Assembly: GCA_900545185.1 (NCBI GenBank)
Contig: UQYH01000039.1
Coordinates: 1 to 18,619, forward strand
DNA length: 18,619 nucleotides
Direction: 5' to 3'
Origin: an uncultured Eubacteriales bacterium
GTDB taxonomy: Bacteria; Bacillota; Clostridia; UBA1381; UBA9506
The position numbers and the translations under genes are program-made. The notes beneath the pieces were generated by a model that saw only the letters and a program-made list of their open reading frames with translations, was not told the origin of the DNA and made no database searches. Positions 1 to 8,748 of the stretch are shown here, in pieces. The first letter of the stretch is position 1. The number at the start of each line of letters is the position of its first letter.

Positions 1-64
1 TTTGAAAATTACTATAGTTATTTTTGAAAAAATGGAAATATTTTATGAAGCCGGGCAGAAAAAC

Positions 65-93
65 TTGTGATTTTGTGAATGATATGTTATAAT
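65..93 (+). promoter_or_regulatory. Candidate sigma-A promoter for the ACT-MBL gene
   Basis: A -35-like TTGTGA (65-70) lies 17 bases before a perfect TATAAT (88-93). The -10 is extended by TG at 85-86 (TGnTATAAT). Transcription would begin near position 100 and give a leader of about 130 nt before the ATG at 229. This is read directly from the sequence; activity is inferred. Confidence 0.7.
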
Positions 94-105
94 TAAATTA
101 TATGA

Positions 106-192
106 AGCTATATACGTATAGGCTTTGTGGCTGCAAAATATGATGCATAGCACGCGAAATTTTTGTGCTGCGGTGTGTTTTGCAATCAAAAC
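106..192 (+). promoter_or_regulatory. Structured leader with three small hairpins
   Basis: Three local inverted repeats lie between the predicted transcription start and the first gene. They are TATA/TATA with flanking pairs (106-124), AGCAC/GTGCT (149-153 with 165-169), and GTTTTG-CAAT-CAAAAC (177-182 with 187-192). No U-tract follows the last hairpin, so it is not an evident terminator, and I recognise no known riboswitch class. It may be a regulatory leader or may simply reflect A/T-rich sequence. Confidence 0.35.
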
Positions 193-228
193 GGTTGTCG
201 CTTGACACAATTCCGGGATGGTATGTTT

Positions 229-1665
229 ATGAAAAAAACCTATGTTACATCAATGCCGAATCACATCGGCGCATTTTTAAAGGCAAGCCAATGCTTTGCC
301 CGATTGGGAATTAATATTACGCGCGTCAGCTATAACAAGGCGGTGGATTCGCACACCTTGTTTATTGATGCGGAGGGTACGGAAAAACAGCTGCAAAAAG
401 CAGATGTTGAGCTTGAAAAAATAGGGTATCTGCAAAACGAGCGGAGCCATACAAGCATTGTGCTGCTGGAATTTTGCTTAAAGGATGTGCCGGGGAGTGT
501 TACGGATGTGCTGACGCTGATACACGAATTTAACTTCAATATCTCCTACATCAGCTCGCAGGAAAACGGCACGGATTACCAGCTGTTTAAAATGGGCTTA
601 TATGTGGAACAGCCCGAACAGCTTTCCGACTTTTTAAAGGAAGCGGAAAAGTTGTGCCGCGTTCGGGTGATTGATTATAACAGCTCGGAAAAGATTTATG
701 ACAACAGTATTTTTTACAGTTCTTATGTGGTAGGTCTTTCGCAAATGATGGAGCTTTCCGATGCGGTCAGCCAAAAGCTTTTGGTTCATGTGAATCTGGC
801 GATGCAAACGCTGGATGAGCAGGGGCTTTCGCCGTATCGTACGTTTGACAGCATCAGCAAATTTGCTGAGCTGCTTTCGGCCTCACGCAGGGAGAAGTTT
901 TTGCCGCGCATCAGTACGCACAGCGTTACGGAGCATACGGAGATTACTTTGATTGAACCGCCCTGCGGCAGTAATATGATGCTGATACAAAGCAACGGAA
1001 AGGTACTGTTTGTTGACAGCGGCTATGCCTGCTATCGGGAAGAAATGCTGGCGGTTTTGCGCGATTTGCTGCCGGGCTTTGCAGGTATGAAAAAGAAAAT
1101 TTTGGTAACGCATGCCGATGTTGACCACTGCGGATTGGTGCCGCTGTTTGATGAAGTTATTGCAACGCACAGAACGGCGATATGCCTGCAAAATGAGTAT
1201 GAGGGCAAAAACGGATTCCGTGAGGAAAATCCGCTTCATAAACCGTATATCAGCATTTGTAAAATTCTTACGGACTATAAAACCACGAATCCCGAACACA
1301 TTCAAACACCGTGGAGGTACATAGAGCAGCTTGACGAGCCGCTGACACAAATCGGTTTTTTTGATTTTGAAGAACTGCATTTTGAGGTGTACGAAGGCAA
1401 GGGCGGCCACCTGCCGGGAGAATGTGTGCTGGTTGATTATCAGCATCATATTGCTGTTACGGGCGATGTTTACATTAACACGCACGGGCTGACGCCGCAG
1501 CAGGCGGCTTATAACCAATATGCGCCGATTTTAATGACATCGGTTGATACAAACCCGTCACTTTGCGCCGAAGAAAGGAAGGCCATTATGCAGCGTTTGG
1601 GTGTGGGTAAATGGCAAATTTTCGGCTCTCACGGCTTTAAAAAGGATTATTGTGTTAATGCTTGA
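229..1665 (+). CDS. Tandem ACT domain and metallo-beta-lactamase-fold protein
   Basis: The protein has 478 residues from the ATG at 229, chosen over a TTG at 163 and an ATG at 223 because GGGATGG (215-221) is correctly spaced and the first ACT strand starts here. Residues 1-70 and about 75-150 are two ACT-like repeats, each with a small-molecule-binding-type beginning (SMPNHIGAF and LKDVPGSVTDV). After a helical linker, residues about 235-478 form an MBL-fold domain. Its metal motif is H295-A-D297-V-D299-H300, the HxDxDH form known from ComEC-type MBL proteins rather than HxHxDH. H394, D413 and H468 (FGSHG) are the likely remaining ligands. ACT domains usually bind amino acids, so an allosterically controlled hydrolase is a reasonable inference; the substrate is unknown. 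It is monocistronic or leads the downstream yhaO-like gene (37-base gap). Confidence 0.8.
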   Translation: MKKTYVTSMPNHIGAFLKASQCFARLGINITRVSYNKAVDSHTLFIDAEGTEKQLQKADVELEKIGYLQNERSHTSIVLLEFCLKDVPGSVTDVLTLIHEFNFNISYISSQENGTDYQLFKMGLYVEQPEQLSDFLKEAEKLCRVRVIDYNSSEKIYDNSIFYSSYVVGLSQMMELSDAVSQKLLVHVNLAMQTLDEQGLSPYRTFDSISKFAELLSASRREKFLPRISTHSVTEHTEITLIEPPCGSNMMLIQSNGKVLFVDSGYACYREEMLAVLRDLLPGFAGMKKKILVTHADVDHCGLVPLFDEVIATHRTAICLQNEYEGKNGFREENPLHKPYISICKILTDYKTTNPEHIQTPWRYIEQLDEPLTQIGFFDFEELHFEVYEGKGGHLPGECVLVDYQHHIAVTGDVYINTHGLTPQQAAYNQYAPILMTSVDTNPSLCAEERKAIMQRLGVGKWQIFGSHGFKKDYCVNA

Positions 1666-1702
1666 ATATAAGGAACTATCATAAAGAAAGGAGCGTGCAG
1701 AC

Positions 1703-2770
1703 GTGCGTTTTGTTCACTGTGCCGATTTACATTTGGATACACCTTTTTCCGGGCTGGGCGATGCCGCCAAAGCGGCGGTTCGGCAAGCAGAGCTGCGGCA
1801 GACGCTTTTGCGGATTGTTGAAAAAGCACGCGGTGCCGATGCGCTTTTGATTGCAGGCGATTTGTTTGACCAGGCATCGGTAGAGGCTGAAACGCTGCGC
1901 GTTCTGCGCCGGGGCTTTGCTTCGCTGGGGGATACGCGCGTGCTGATAGCGGCAGGCAATCATGACCCCTTGACCGAAACCTCATATTACAAGCTGGCCG
2001 GCTTTTCTCCGAATGTCTATATTTTCGGCAAAGAGCCATCGTGCGTTACGGTGGCGGATTGTGATGTGTGGGGCATTTCGTTTTCGGGCGCTGCCCAAGA
2101 GGACAGCTTGCTGACGGATGCGCTGACCCCGCGGGACAGCCGCCCTTCTGTGCTTTTGATGCACGGCAATTTGGGCGGTGATGATTATAACCCCATCAAT
2201 CGTGAACAAATCGGCCGATCGGGCTTTTTATATGCCGCACTGGGACATGTACATAATTACAGCAGTGAACGCATCGGCAAAACACTGTGCGTGTATCCGG
2301 GCTGCCCGGAGGGGCGCGGTTTTGATGAACCGGAGGATAAAGGCATTGTGTGGGGTGAGGTGACGGAAAACGGCGCAAGCGCTGAATTTGAGCCTGTTTG
2401 CAAACGACGGTACAGGGAACTGACCGTTGACGTGAGTGGTCTTGTGACACATGAGGAAATACGGGAAAAAATTGAAGCGTACAAGCTTTCGGAGACGGAT
2501 TTATATAAAATCATTTTAACGGGTGAAACGGTACTGCTGCCGGATGTGCATGTTTTATCCGAAATGCTGACACAGCCGTTTTTTGTAAAAGTATATGACC
2601 GCACGCGGCGACCGCTGCAAATTGAAAAGCTGGTGCAGGAGGGCGGCTTGCGCGGCAGCTTTGCCGAAAAGCTTATGCCCGGTCTTTCGGGCAGCGATGC
2701 CGGCAAATACCGCTTGGCGCTGGAATACGGCCTGGCTGCCATTAACGGAGAGAAGGTGAAGGGTCTGTGA
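1703..2770 (+). CDS. yhaO: YhaO/SbcD-like metallophosphoesterase (DNA repair exonuclease)
   Basis: The 355-residue protein starts at a GTG preceded by AAAGAAAGGAG (1682-1692). The calcineurin-like phosphoesterase motifs appear in order: D8-L-H10, G52-D53-L-F-D56, G85-N86-H87-D88, M153-H154-G155-N156 and G181-H182-V-H184. These are the dinuclear-metal ligands of the Mre11/SbcD family. The C-terminal third (about 240-355) matches the capping region of YhaO-type proteins, and the length is a little below that of Bacillus YhaO. It is translationally coupled to the next gene by a GTGA overlap, so the two probably form an SbcCD-like nuclease-ATPase complex. Such complexes process DNA ends and hairpins; the exact role of YhaO is less certain than that of SbcD. 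Confidence 0.88.
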   Translation: MRFVHCADLHLDTPFSGLGDAAKAAVRQAELRQTLLRIVEKARGADALLIAGDLFDQASVEAETLRVLRRGFASLGDTRVLIAAGNHDPLTETSYYKLAGFSPNVYIFGKEPSCVTVADCDVWGISFSGAAQEDSLLTDALTPRDSRPSVLLMHGNLGGDDYNPINREQIGRSGFLYAALGHVHNYSSERIGKTLCVYPGCPEGRGFDEPEDKGIVWGEVTENGASAEFEPVCKRRYRELTVDVSGLVTHEEIREKIEAYKLSETDLYKIILTGETVLLPDVHVLSEMLTQPFFVKVYDRTRRPLQIEKLVQEGGLRGSFAEKLMPGLSGSDAGKYRLALEYGLAAINGEKVKGL

Positions 2771-4902
2771 TACTGCATACGATAGAAATTGAACAATTCG
2801 GCGGTTTAAAGGACTATACCTTGGAGCTGGAACAGGGTCTTTGCTATGTATACGGTGCAAATGAGGCAGGCAAAAGTACCTTGTGCGCCTTTATTGCGGT
2901 TATGTTTTACGGTATGCCGGGCAAGCAGCGCGGTGCAGGGCTTAAAGGGGACAGCCGCAGGCTTTACATGCCCTGGCACGAAAAATATATGAGCGGCTCG
3001 ATTACCTTTTCGGCCGAGGGGCAAACCTACGTGCTAAAGCGTCGCTTCGGCAGCACAGCAAGGGGAGACAGCTGCACACTGCTTTCGGCAACGGACTGGC
3101 AGACAATTGAGATTGCGCCGGATGAAATCGGCCCCCGTTTTTTGGGTATGGGGGCGGATGCATTCCATAAAACCTTGTTTATCAGTCAACTGGGTGCGGC
3201 CTTTACCAAAGGCCGTGAGGATGAACTGTTGACGCGTCTTTCCAATTTGGAAAGCACCGGGGAAGAAGATGCATCGGTACAAAAGGCGATGGACAGCTTG
3301 GCCGCCGCCGCTTATGAGCTGGTCACCAAAACGGGACGCGGCGGTGCAATTGCACAGCTGGATTCTAAAATTGAAGCGTTGGAAGCGGAGACACTGGCAG
3401 CCGCGAAACGCGGAGAGGCTTTGCAGGGCTTACTTGCCGAGGTACAACGTCTGCAAGCAGAAAAAGAGACACTGGAAAAAAGCATTGCACAGACAGAAAA
3501 GCAGAAAGAAGCAGCGCTTGCCTTTGCCGCCTATACAGAACGGCGCAAACAGCGTGAGGACAGGCAACAGCTAAAAAGCCGTTTGCAGGACGCGCAGAAG
3601 GAACAAGAAAGCGCGGCACAAAGGCTGCAAGAATCAGAAGCCAAGCAAAAGCTTTTTAGCGGTGTGCAAAGTATGACGCAGGAGACGATTGTACACTTGG
3701 CGGAGCAGGAGACGGAAAAGCAACAGCTACTAGCAAAGGAAACGGAAAAACAATCGCTTAGTGACGAAATTGCAGCTTTGCAGCAGGAACGGGAAACTGC
3801 CTCTCGCCAGGTGGGCAAGGGTGTCAACATCTTTATGCTGATTGTTGCCGTTTTGGTGCTGTGCATAGGGGTTGCGGGCGGTTTTCTTGTATCACCGGTT
3901 TTGTATGCTTTGGGCTTGGTTGCGGTCTTTTTGGGGGCGGTGGCCTGCATGGGGTGTAGCGGCCGAAAAAAAGCAAAAGAAGAATTGCAGCGAATGGATA
4001 TTCAAATTGCCGAAAAAGAAAAGTCGCTTGCGGCGATGCGGCAGACATGCACCGAAGAACGGCTGCGGCAGCTTACGGAGGATATACAGGTCGTTTATCG
4101 GGCGGCAGAGGTTGATACGCTCTCGGCGCTTTCGGCTAAAATCGAGTCGGCAAAGCAGCTGGATTATGAGCTGAAAACGGTGCGGAATGAGATGCGGCAG
4201 ACGGAGGAAACAATCAAGCGGCTTCAACAGCAGCTGGATGCAGCGCCGCAGCCGGCAGAAGAAGCGGAACAAAGCTATACGGGCGACAACGCACAAACGC
4301 TGGAACAGCGTCTGACAGAGCAGCGGCACAGGCTTATGGAAAGTGAACGCTTGCTGGCACAATACAACGCACGGCTGGAAAACAGCACAGCCGGTACAAG
4401 AAGCTATGCGGTGATTGAAAGTGAGCTGGAGGAAGCAAAAGCGCACCGTACGGAGCTTGCCGAGAGATATGAAGCGATTATGCTGGCCTATTCGGCTTTG
4501 CAGACGTGTGCGGAGGATTTAAAAAATAATTTTGCACCGGCTTTAAATAAACGGTTAAGTGAGCTTTTAAATACAATGACCATGGGGCGGTATTGTGACG
4601 CAAAAATGACTGACGACTATGCCCTTAAAATGAAAGAGCCGAACGGAACGGATGTGTTAGAAGCGGAATACGTCAGCGCCGGTACCTTTGAGTTGTTTTA
4701 TTTTGCCCTGCGTTTGGCGGTTTTGCATACGCTGACGGACAAAGCGCCGCTTTTGGTGTTGGATGACGCGTTTCTCCAAATGGATGAAAAACGCCGTCGG
4801 GCAGCGTTTGAAACGTTGCTTTCCGAACCGGCAGAACAGATTTTGTATTTTTCCTGTCACAGACCGGCAGACTATATAAAAACAGTTATAACCTTATCAT
4901 AA
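2767..4902 (+). CDS. yhaN: YhaN/SbcC-like coiled-coil ATPase with central membrane hairpin
   Basis: The 711-residue protein starts at a GTG that overlaps the upstream stop (GTGA). Walker A is GANEAGKST at residues 30-38. The C-terminal half of the nucleotide-binding domain has a signature-like YVSAGT (635-640) and Walker B LLVLDDAF (662-669), with a D-loop-like QMDEKRR just after. Two long Gln/Glu/Lys-rich coiled coils (about 190-345 and 405-590) separate them, as in SbcC/Rad50. Between the coils, where SbcC carries its zinc hook, sit two hydrophobic segments (about 353-376 and 379-400) followed by CMGCSGRKK, which look like a transmembrane hairpin. This would tether the apex to the membrane. 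It is shorter than Bacillus YhaN. The partner is the preceding phosphoesterase. Confidence 0.85.
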   Translation: MILHTIEIEQFGGLKDYTLELEQGLCYVYGANEAGKSTLCAFIAVMFYGMPGKQRGAGLKGDSRRLYMPWHEKYMSGSITFSAEGQTYVLKRRFGSTARGDSCTLLSATDWQTIEIAPDEIGPRFLGMGADAFHKTLFISQLGAAFTKGREDELLTRLSNLESTGEEDASVQKAMDSLAAAAYELVTKTGRGGAIAQLDSKIEALEAETLAAAKRGEALQGLLAEVQRLQAEKETLEKSIAQTEKQKEAALAFAAYTERRKQREDRQQLKSRLQDAQKEQESAAQRLQESEAKQKLFSGVQSMTQETIVHLAEQETEKQQLLAKETEKQSLSDEIAALQQERETASRQVGKGVNIFMLIVAVLVLCIGVAGGFLVSPVLYALGLVAVFLGAVACMGCSGRKKAKEELQRMDIQIAEKEKSLAAMRQTCTEERLRQLTEDIQVVYRAAEVDTLSALSAKIESAKQLDYELKTVRNEMRQTEETIKRLQQQLDAAPQPAEEAEQSYTGDNAQTLEQRLTEQRHRLMESERLLAQYNARLENSTAGTRSYAVIESELEEAKAHRTELAERYEAIMLAYSALQTCAEDLKNNFAPALNKRLSELLNTMTMGRYCDAKMTDDYALKMKEPNGTDVLEAEYVSAGTFELFYFALRLAVLHTLTDKAPLLVLDDAFLQMDEKRRRAAFETLLSEPAEQILYFSCHRPADYIKTVITLS

Positions 4903-4934
4903 ACAGAACGACAAAAGAATGGGAGCGAATTAAT

Positions 4935-6212
4935 ATGAATCATTACAAACCGGAAACTATTTGCATTCAGGGCGGTTATCAGCCCAAAAACGGTGAGCCG
5001 CGTGTATTGCCGATTTATCAAAGCACGACCTATAAGTACGATTCGGCCGAGCATTTGGGTGCACTTTTTGATTTAAAGGTGCCGGGGCATATGTATACCC
5101 GTATTTCAAACCCAACGGTTGAAGCGGTTGAAAAAAAGATTGCGGAGCTGGAGGGCGGTGTCGGTGCGGTTTGTGTATCCTCCGGTCAGGCGGCTAACCT
5201 GTTTGCCATTTTAAATATTGCCCAAAGCGGTGACAACTTTATCAGTGTTTCTTCCATTTACGGCGGTACGCTGAATCTGTTTGCCGTGACCATGCAAAAA
5301 ATGGGTATTGAGGTTCGGTTTATCCGTCCCGGTGCAACGGATGAAGAAATTGACGCCATGTTTGACGAAAGAACCCGTGCGGTTTTCGGCGAAACGGTGG
5401 CCAATCCTGCGCTTGATGTTTTGGATTTTGACCGTTTTGTTCACCTGGCGCACAAGCACGGCGTTCCGATGATTGTGGATAACACCTTTCCCACACCGAT
5501 TTTGTGCAGACCTTTTACATACGGGGTGGATATTGTCACACATTCTACCACAAAATATATGGACGGTCATGCGCAGGTTGTGGGCGGCGTTATTGTGGAC
5601 AGCGGCCGTTTTGACTGGACGGCAGGCGGTAAATATCCCGAACTGACAGAACCGGACGAATCTTACCACGGCGTTGTATATACGCGTGACTTCGGCGAAG
5701 CGGCCTATATTACCAAAGCACGTGTGCAGCTGCTGCGCGACTTGGGCGCAACACCCAGCCCGATGGCGGCCTATCTTTTAAATATAGGGCTGGAGACCTT
5801 GCATCTGCGCATGGAGCGCCATTGCCAAAATGCGCTGGCGGTTGCCGAGTTTTTGAAAAAACATGAAAAAGTCAGCTGGGTCAGCTATCCCGCTCTTCCC
5901 GGAGACAGCCAATATGAACTGGCACAGAAATATTTGCCGAACGGCGTGTGCGGCGTTGTATCCTTTGGCGTGGCAGGCGGCCGCGAAGCCGCCGTACGGT
6001 TTATGGACAGCTTAAAGCTGGCGGCCATTGTGGTACACGTGGCAGATGCAAGAACCAGCGTGCTGCATCCGGCCAGCACCACGCACAGACAGTTAACGGA
6101 CAGCCAGCTGGCCGATGCAGGCATCGGCGCCGATTTGGTGAGAATGAGCGTGGGCATAGAAAATATTGAAGATATTATTGCCGATATTGAGCAGGCGCTT
6201 TTACAGGCATAA
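4935..6212 (+). CDS. metY: O-acetylhomoserine sulfhydrylase (MetY-type PLP enzyme)
   Basis: The 425-residue protein belongs to the Cys/Met metabolism PLP family (fold type I). The N-terminus has the characteristic ICIQGGYQPKNGEPRVLPIY. SSGQAANL at about 82-89 is the PLP-phosphate region, D177/N178 lie in IVDNTF, and the Schiff-base lysine is K207 in HSTTKY. The length of about 425 and the insertion around TEPDESYHGVVY (about 236-247) point to the O-acetylhomoserine aminocarboxypropyltransferase branch, which makes homocysteine from O-acetylhomoserine and sulfide, rather than the shorter cystathionine gamma-synthase. It starts at ATG after a GGGAG ribosome binding site. It lies only 32 bases after the yhaN-like gene, with no S-box or T-box leader. 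A methionine gamma-lyase-like activity cannot be excluded. Confidence 0.88.
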   Translation: MNHYKPETICIQGGYQPKNGEPRVLPIYQSTTYKYDSAEHLGALFDLKVPGHMYTRISNPTVEAVEKKIAELEGGVGAVCVSSGQAANLFAILNIAQSGDNFISVSSIYGGTLNLFAVTMQKMGIEVRFIRPGATDEEIDAMFDERTRAVFGETVANPALDVLDFDRFVHLAHKHGVPMIVDNTFPTPILCRPFTYGVDIVTHSTTKYMDGHAQVVGGVIVDSGRFDWTAGGKYPELTEPDESYHGVVYTRDFGEAAYITKARVQLLRDLGATPSPMAAYLLNIGLETLHLRMERHCQNALAVAEFLKKHEKVSWVSYPALPGDSQYELAQKYLPNGVCGVVSFGVAGGREAAVRFMDSLKLAAIVVHVADARTSVLHPASTTHRQLTDSQLADAGIGADLVRMSVGIENIEDIIADIEQALLQA

Positions 6213-6239
6213 AAAGCAATATATACCGATATATGATTT

Positions 6240-6267
6240 ATTCTTGAAAAAAGAATTGAATTTTTTT
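6240..6267 (+). terminator. Weak candidate terminator after metY
   Basis: ATTCTT (6240-6245) pairs with AAGAAT (6251-6256) around a GAAAA loop, and a run of seven T (6261-6267) follows four bases later. The stem is short and A/T-rich, and it overlaps the -35 of the lon promoter. Termination would be inefficient, and the fold could be chance. Confidence 0.3.
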
Positions 6268-6284
6268 CGACAATTTGATATAAT
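6256..6284 (+). promoter_or_regulatory. Sigma-A-type promoter of lon
   Basis: TTGAAT (6256-6261), a 17-base spacer and TATAAT (6279-6284) with an extended TG at 6276-6277 form a near-consensus promoter. A second TATAAT at 6287-6292 has no well-placed -35. The predicted start is near 6291, giving a leader of about 105 nt. Confidence 0.8.
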
Positions 6285-6301
6285 ACTATAATATAGGTCT
6301 T

Positions 6302-6318
6302 AGGAAGCCTGACTTCCT
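6302..6318 (+). promoter_or_regulatory. Inverted repeat at the start of the lon transcript
   Basis: AGGAAG (6302-6307) and CTTCCT (6313-6318) are perfect complements around CCTGA, about 10 bases after the predicted start. It could be an operator or a 5'-end stabilising stem-loop. It does not resemble the CIRCE or CtsR heptad operators. Confidence 0.45.
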
Positions 6319-6397
6319 GATGTCTTTATGGTTAAAGTTGAAAAAATAAAAACGGCTGTGTTTGGTATATATTGAACAGAGTAAATCGGAGGTAACT

Positions 6398-8740
6398 ATG
6401 GATCCAAAGGATCGGTTATTGATAAAGCAAGCAGTGAATCTTCCCATGATTGCGGTGGATAATTTGGTTATTTTCCCCGATACACTGCTGCATTTTGATA
6501 TAAGTGAAAAATTAGAGGTTTTGGCGCTTGACCACGCTATGCGGAATAATCAGCTTATTTTTGTAGCGGCGCGGCACAGCGGCCGAAACGAAGTGCTGAA
6601 AACAGAAGATATTGAAACGGTGGGAACGGTTTGCCGGGTTAAACAGGTTGTTAAAATGCCGGACGGCATGATGCGTGTTTTGGTTGAGGGTTTATACCGT
6701 GCCCAAATAGCGGAAATTCAGTCGGAAGAGCCTTATTTTGATGTTTTGCTTGAGGTACTGAATGACACTGCGGAGGATTTGATTTCTTCCAATCGCTATG
6801 AAGCGCTGAAACGTCGGCTTGTGCTGGAGGTTGAACGGTATCAGGCTGCGAACCATGCGGTTAATCAGGGTTTTTTAATTATGCTTGAAAATATTGATGC
6901 CCTGTCCGAGTTGGCCGACGCGGTTGCAGCCAATGTGCAGTTTAAAATGACGGACAGACAGCGGCTTTTGAATACGGTTTCCGCAGAAGAACGGATTGAG
7001 CTTTTAATCGGCCTGCTGGCGCGGGAAACAGAAATTAAAAAGCTGGATAATGAAATTGAAAAGCGCGTTGTGGTTAAAATGAGTGACGAGCAGCGTGAAT
7101 ATCATCTGCGCGAACAGATGCGTGTGATTCAAGAGGCGCTGGGCGACAAAGACGGAATCGGACTGGAGATCAGAAACTACCGTGAAAAGTTGACACGTCT
7201 CGGCGTTTCGGATGAAGTTTTTAAAAAATGCGATCAAGAACTGGAACGCCTTGCAAAAATGCAGTTCGGAAACCCCGAAGCCAATGTGATTCGTACGTAT
7301 GTGAGCACCATTTGCGAGCTGCCGTGGAACACCGTATCCAAAGAAAATTTAAGTTTGGACAATGCCAGAAAAATTTTAAACCGGGATCACTGGGGACTGG
7401 AAAAAATTAAAGAACGTATTTTGGAATATTTGGCGGTTAAAAAAATTACAAATTCCATGGCCGGGCCGATTTTGTGTCTGGTGGGGCCGCCGGGCGTGGG
7501 TAAAACATCCATCGCGCGCAGTATTGCAGAAAGCCTGGGTCGCAAGTATGTTCGTATTTCTTTGGGCGGTATTCGGGATGAAGCCGACATTCGCGGTCAC
7601 AGAAAAACGTACATTGGGGCGATGCCCGGCCGCATTATGCAGGCGATGAAACAGGTCGGCACCAAAAATCCGCTGATGCTGTTTGATGAGATTGATAAAA
7701 TGGGTTCCGATTACAGGGGCGACCCCTCCGCAGCGCTTTTAGAGGTGCTGGACAGTGAGCAGAACATGAAGTTTCGTGACCATTATTTAGAGGTCGATTT
7801 TGACCTGTCGCAGGTTTTGTTTGTGGCAACGGCCAACACGCTGGAAACCGTGCCGCGTCCGCTTTTGGATCGTATGGAAATTATTGAGCTGACGGGGTAT
7901 ACATCGGAGGAAAAACAGCAGATCGCCAAGCGGCATTTGCTGCCTAAGCAGCGTGAAAAGCATGGCCTTTCGGCGCAGAACTTTAAAGTAACAGCCGGTG
8001 CCCTGCGTGAAATGATTGATTTTTACACACGGGAATCAGGCGTCCGCGGATTGGAAAGAACGCTTGCCAAGCTGTGCCGCAAGGCTGACTTGGCTTTGGC
8101 AGAAAACGATGCGGAGACGGTTCGGGTGACTGAGAAAAATTTGCATGAGTTTTTGGGAAAACGGCGCTTTAGCTACGATACCATCGGCAAAAAGGACGAG
8201 GTTGGCGTGGTGACGGGACTTGCTTGGACGCAGGTTGGCGGCGATACGCTTTCGGTTGAAGTTAATATTATGCCGGGCAGCGGCAAAACGGAGCTGACAG
8301 GCCAGCTGGGCGATGTGATGCAGGAATCGGCCAAGGCGGCCATCAGCTATGTGCGCGCCAATGCCGATGCACTTTCCATTGCGAGTGATTTTTACAAAAA
8401 TAAAGATATTCATATACACGTTCCGGAGGGGGCAACGCCCAAGGATGGACCTTCTGCCGGTATTACCATTGCAACGGCGCTTGTTTCGGCGCTTTCCGGC
8501 CATGCGGTACATCGCGATGTGGCCATGACGGGAGAAATTACGCTGCGCGGCCGTGTGTTGCCGATCGGCGGCTTAAAAGAAAAAACGCTGGCGGCTTTTC
8601 GTGCCGGGATTAAAACCGTTGTGATTCCGGCCGACAATGAAAAGGATGTTGACGAATTGGAAGGCGTTGTTAAAGAAAATCTGCGGATTGTACCGGTGCA
8701 CACAATGCATGAGGTGCTGCAAACCGCATTGTTGAATTGA
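6398..8740 (+). CDS. lon: ATP-dependent protease LonA
   Basis: The 780-residue cytoplasmic AAA+ serine protease degrades damaged and selected regulatory proteins. The ATG at 6398 is chosen because GGAGG (6388-6392) lies 5 bases before it; an in-frame TTG at 6362 has no such support. The substrate-binding N domain spans about 10-200, with a coiled helical region to about 310. The AAA+ domain has Walker A GPPGVGKT (363-370) and Walker B LMLFDEID. The protease domain (about 590-780) has catalytic S686 in DGPSAG and K729 in GGLKEK, the Ser-Lys dyad. Length agrees with Bacillus LonA (about 775). The next gene starts 8 bases downstream, so co-transcription with engB is very likely. The lon-engB order is common in Firmicutes. 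Confidence 0.97.
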   Translation: MDPKDRLLIKQAVNLPMIAVDNLVIFPDTLLHFDISEKLEVLALDHAMRNNQLIFVAARHSGRNEVLKTEDIETVGTVCRVKQVVKMPDGMMRVLVEGLYRAQIAEIQSEEPYFDVLLEVLNDTAEDLISSNRYEALKRRLVLEVERYQAANHAVNQGFLIMLENIDALSELADAVAANVQFKMTDRQRLLNTVSAEERIELLIGLLARETEIKKLDNEIEKRVVVKMSDEQREYHLREQMRVIQEALGDKDGIGLEIRNYREKLTRLGVSDEVFKKCDQELERLAKMQFGNPEANVIRTYVSTICELPWNTVSKENLSLDNARKILNRDHWGLEKIKERILEYLAVKKITNSMAGPILCLVGPPGVGKTSIARSIAESLGRKYVRISLGGIRDEADIRGHRKTYIGAMPGRIMQAMKQVGTKNPLMLFDEIDKMGSDYRGDPSAALLEVLDSEQNMKFRDHYLEVDFDLSQVLFVATANTLETVPRPLLDRMEIIELTGYTSEEKQQIAKRHLLPKQREKHGLSAQNFKVTAGALREMIDFYTRESGVRGLERTLAKLCRKADLALAENDAETVRVTEKNLHEFLGKRRFSYDTIGKKDEVGVVTGLAWTQVGGDTLSVEVNIMPGSGKTELTGQLGDVMQESAKAAISYVRANADALSIASDFYKNKDIHIHVPEGATPKDGPSAGITIATALVSALSGHAVHRDVAMTGEITLRGRVLPIGGLKEKTLAAFRAGIKTVVIPADNEKDVDELEGVVKENLRIVPVHTMHEVLQTALLN

Positions 8741-8748
8741 GGAGCACA

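Noticed and set aside
883..1518. 211-residue minus-strand open frame opposite the ACT-MBL gene
   Set aside because: It is a shadow of the clearly coding plus-strand frame, with no domain of its own.
3892..4446. 184-residue minus-strand open frame opposite the YhaN-like gene
   Set aside because: Cys/Phe/Arg-rich shadow of coiled-coil codons.
4903..4934. SAM or T-box riboswitch upstream of metY
   Set aside because: The gap is only 32 bases, too short for any known methionine-related riboswitch.
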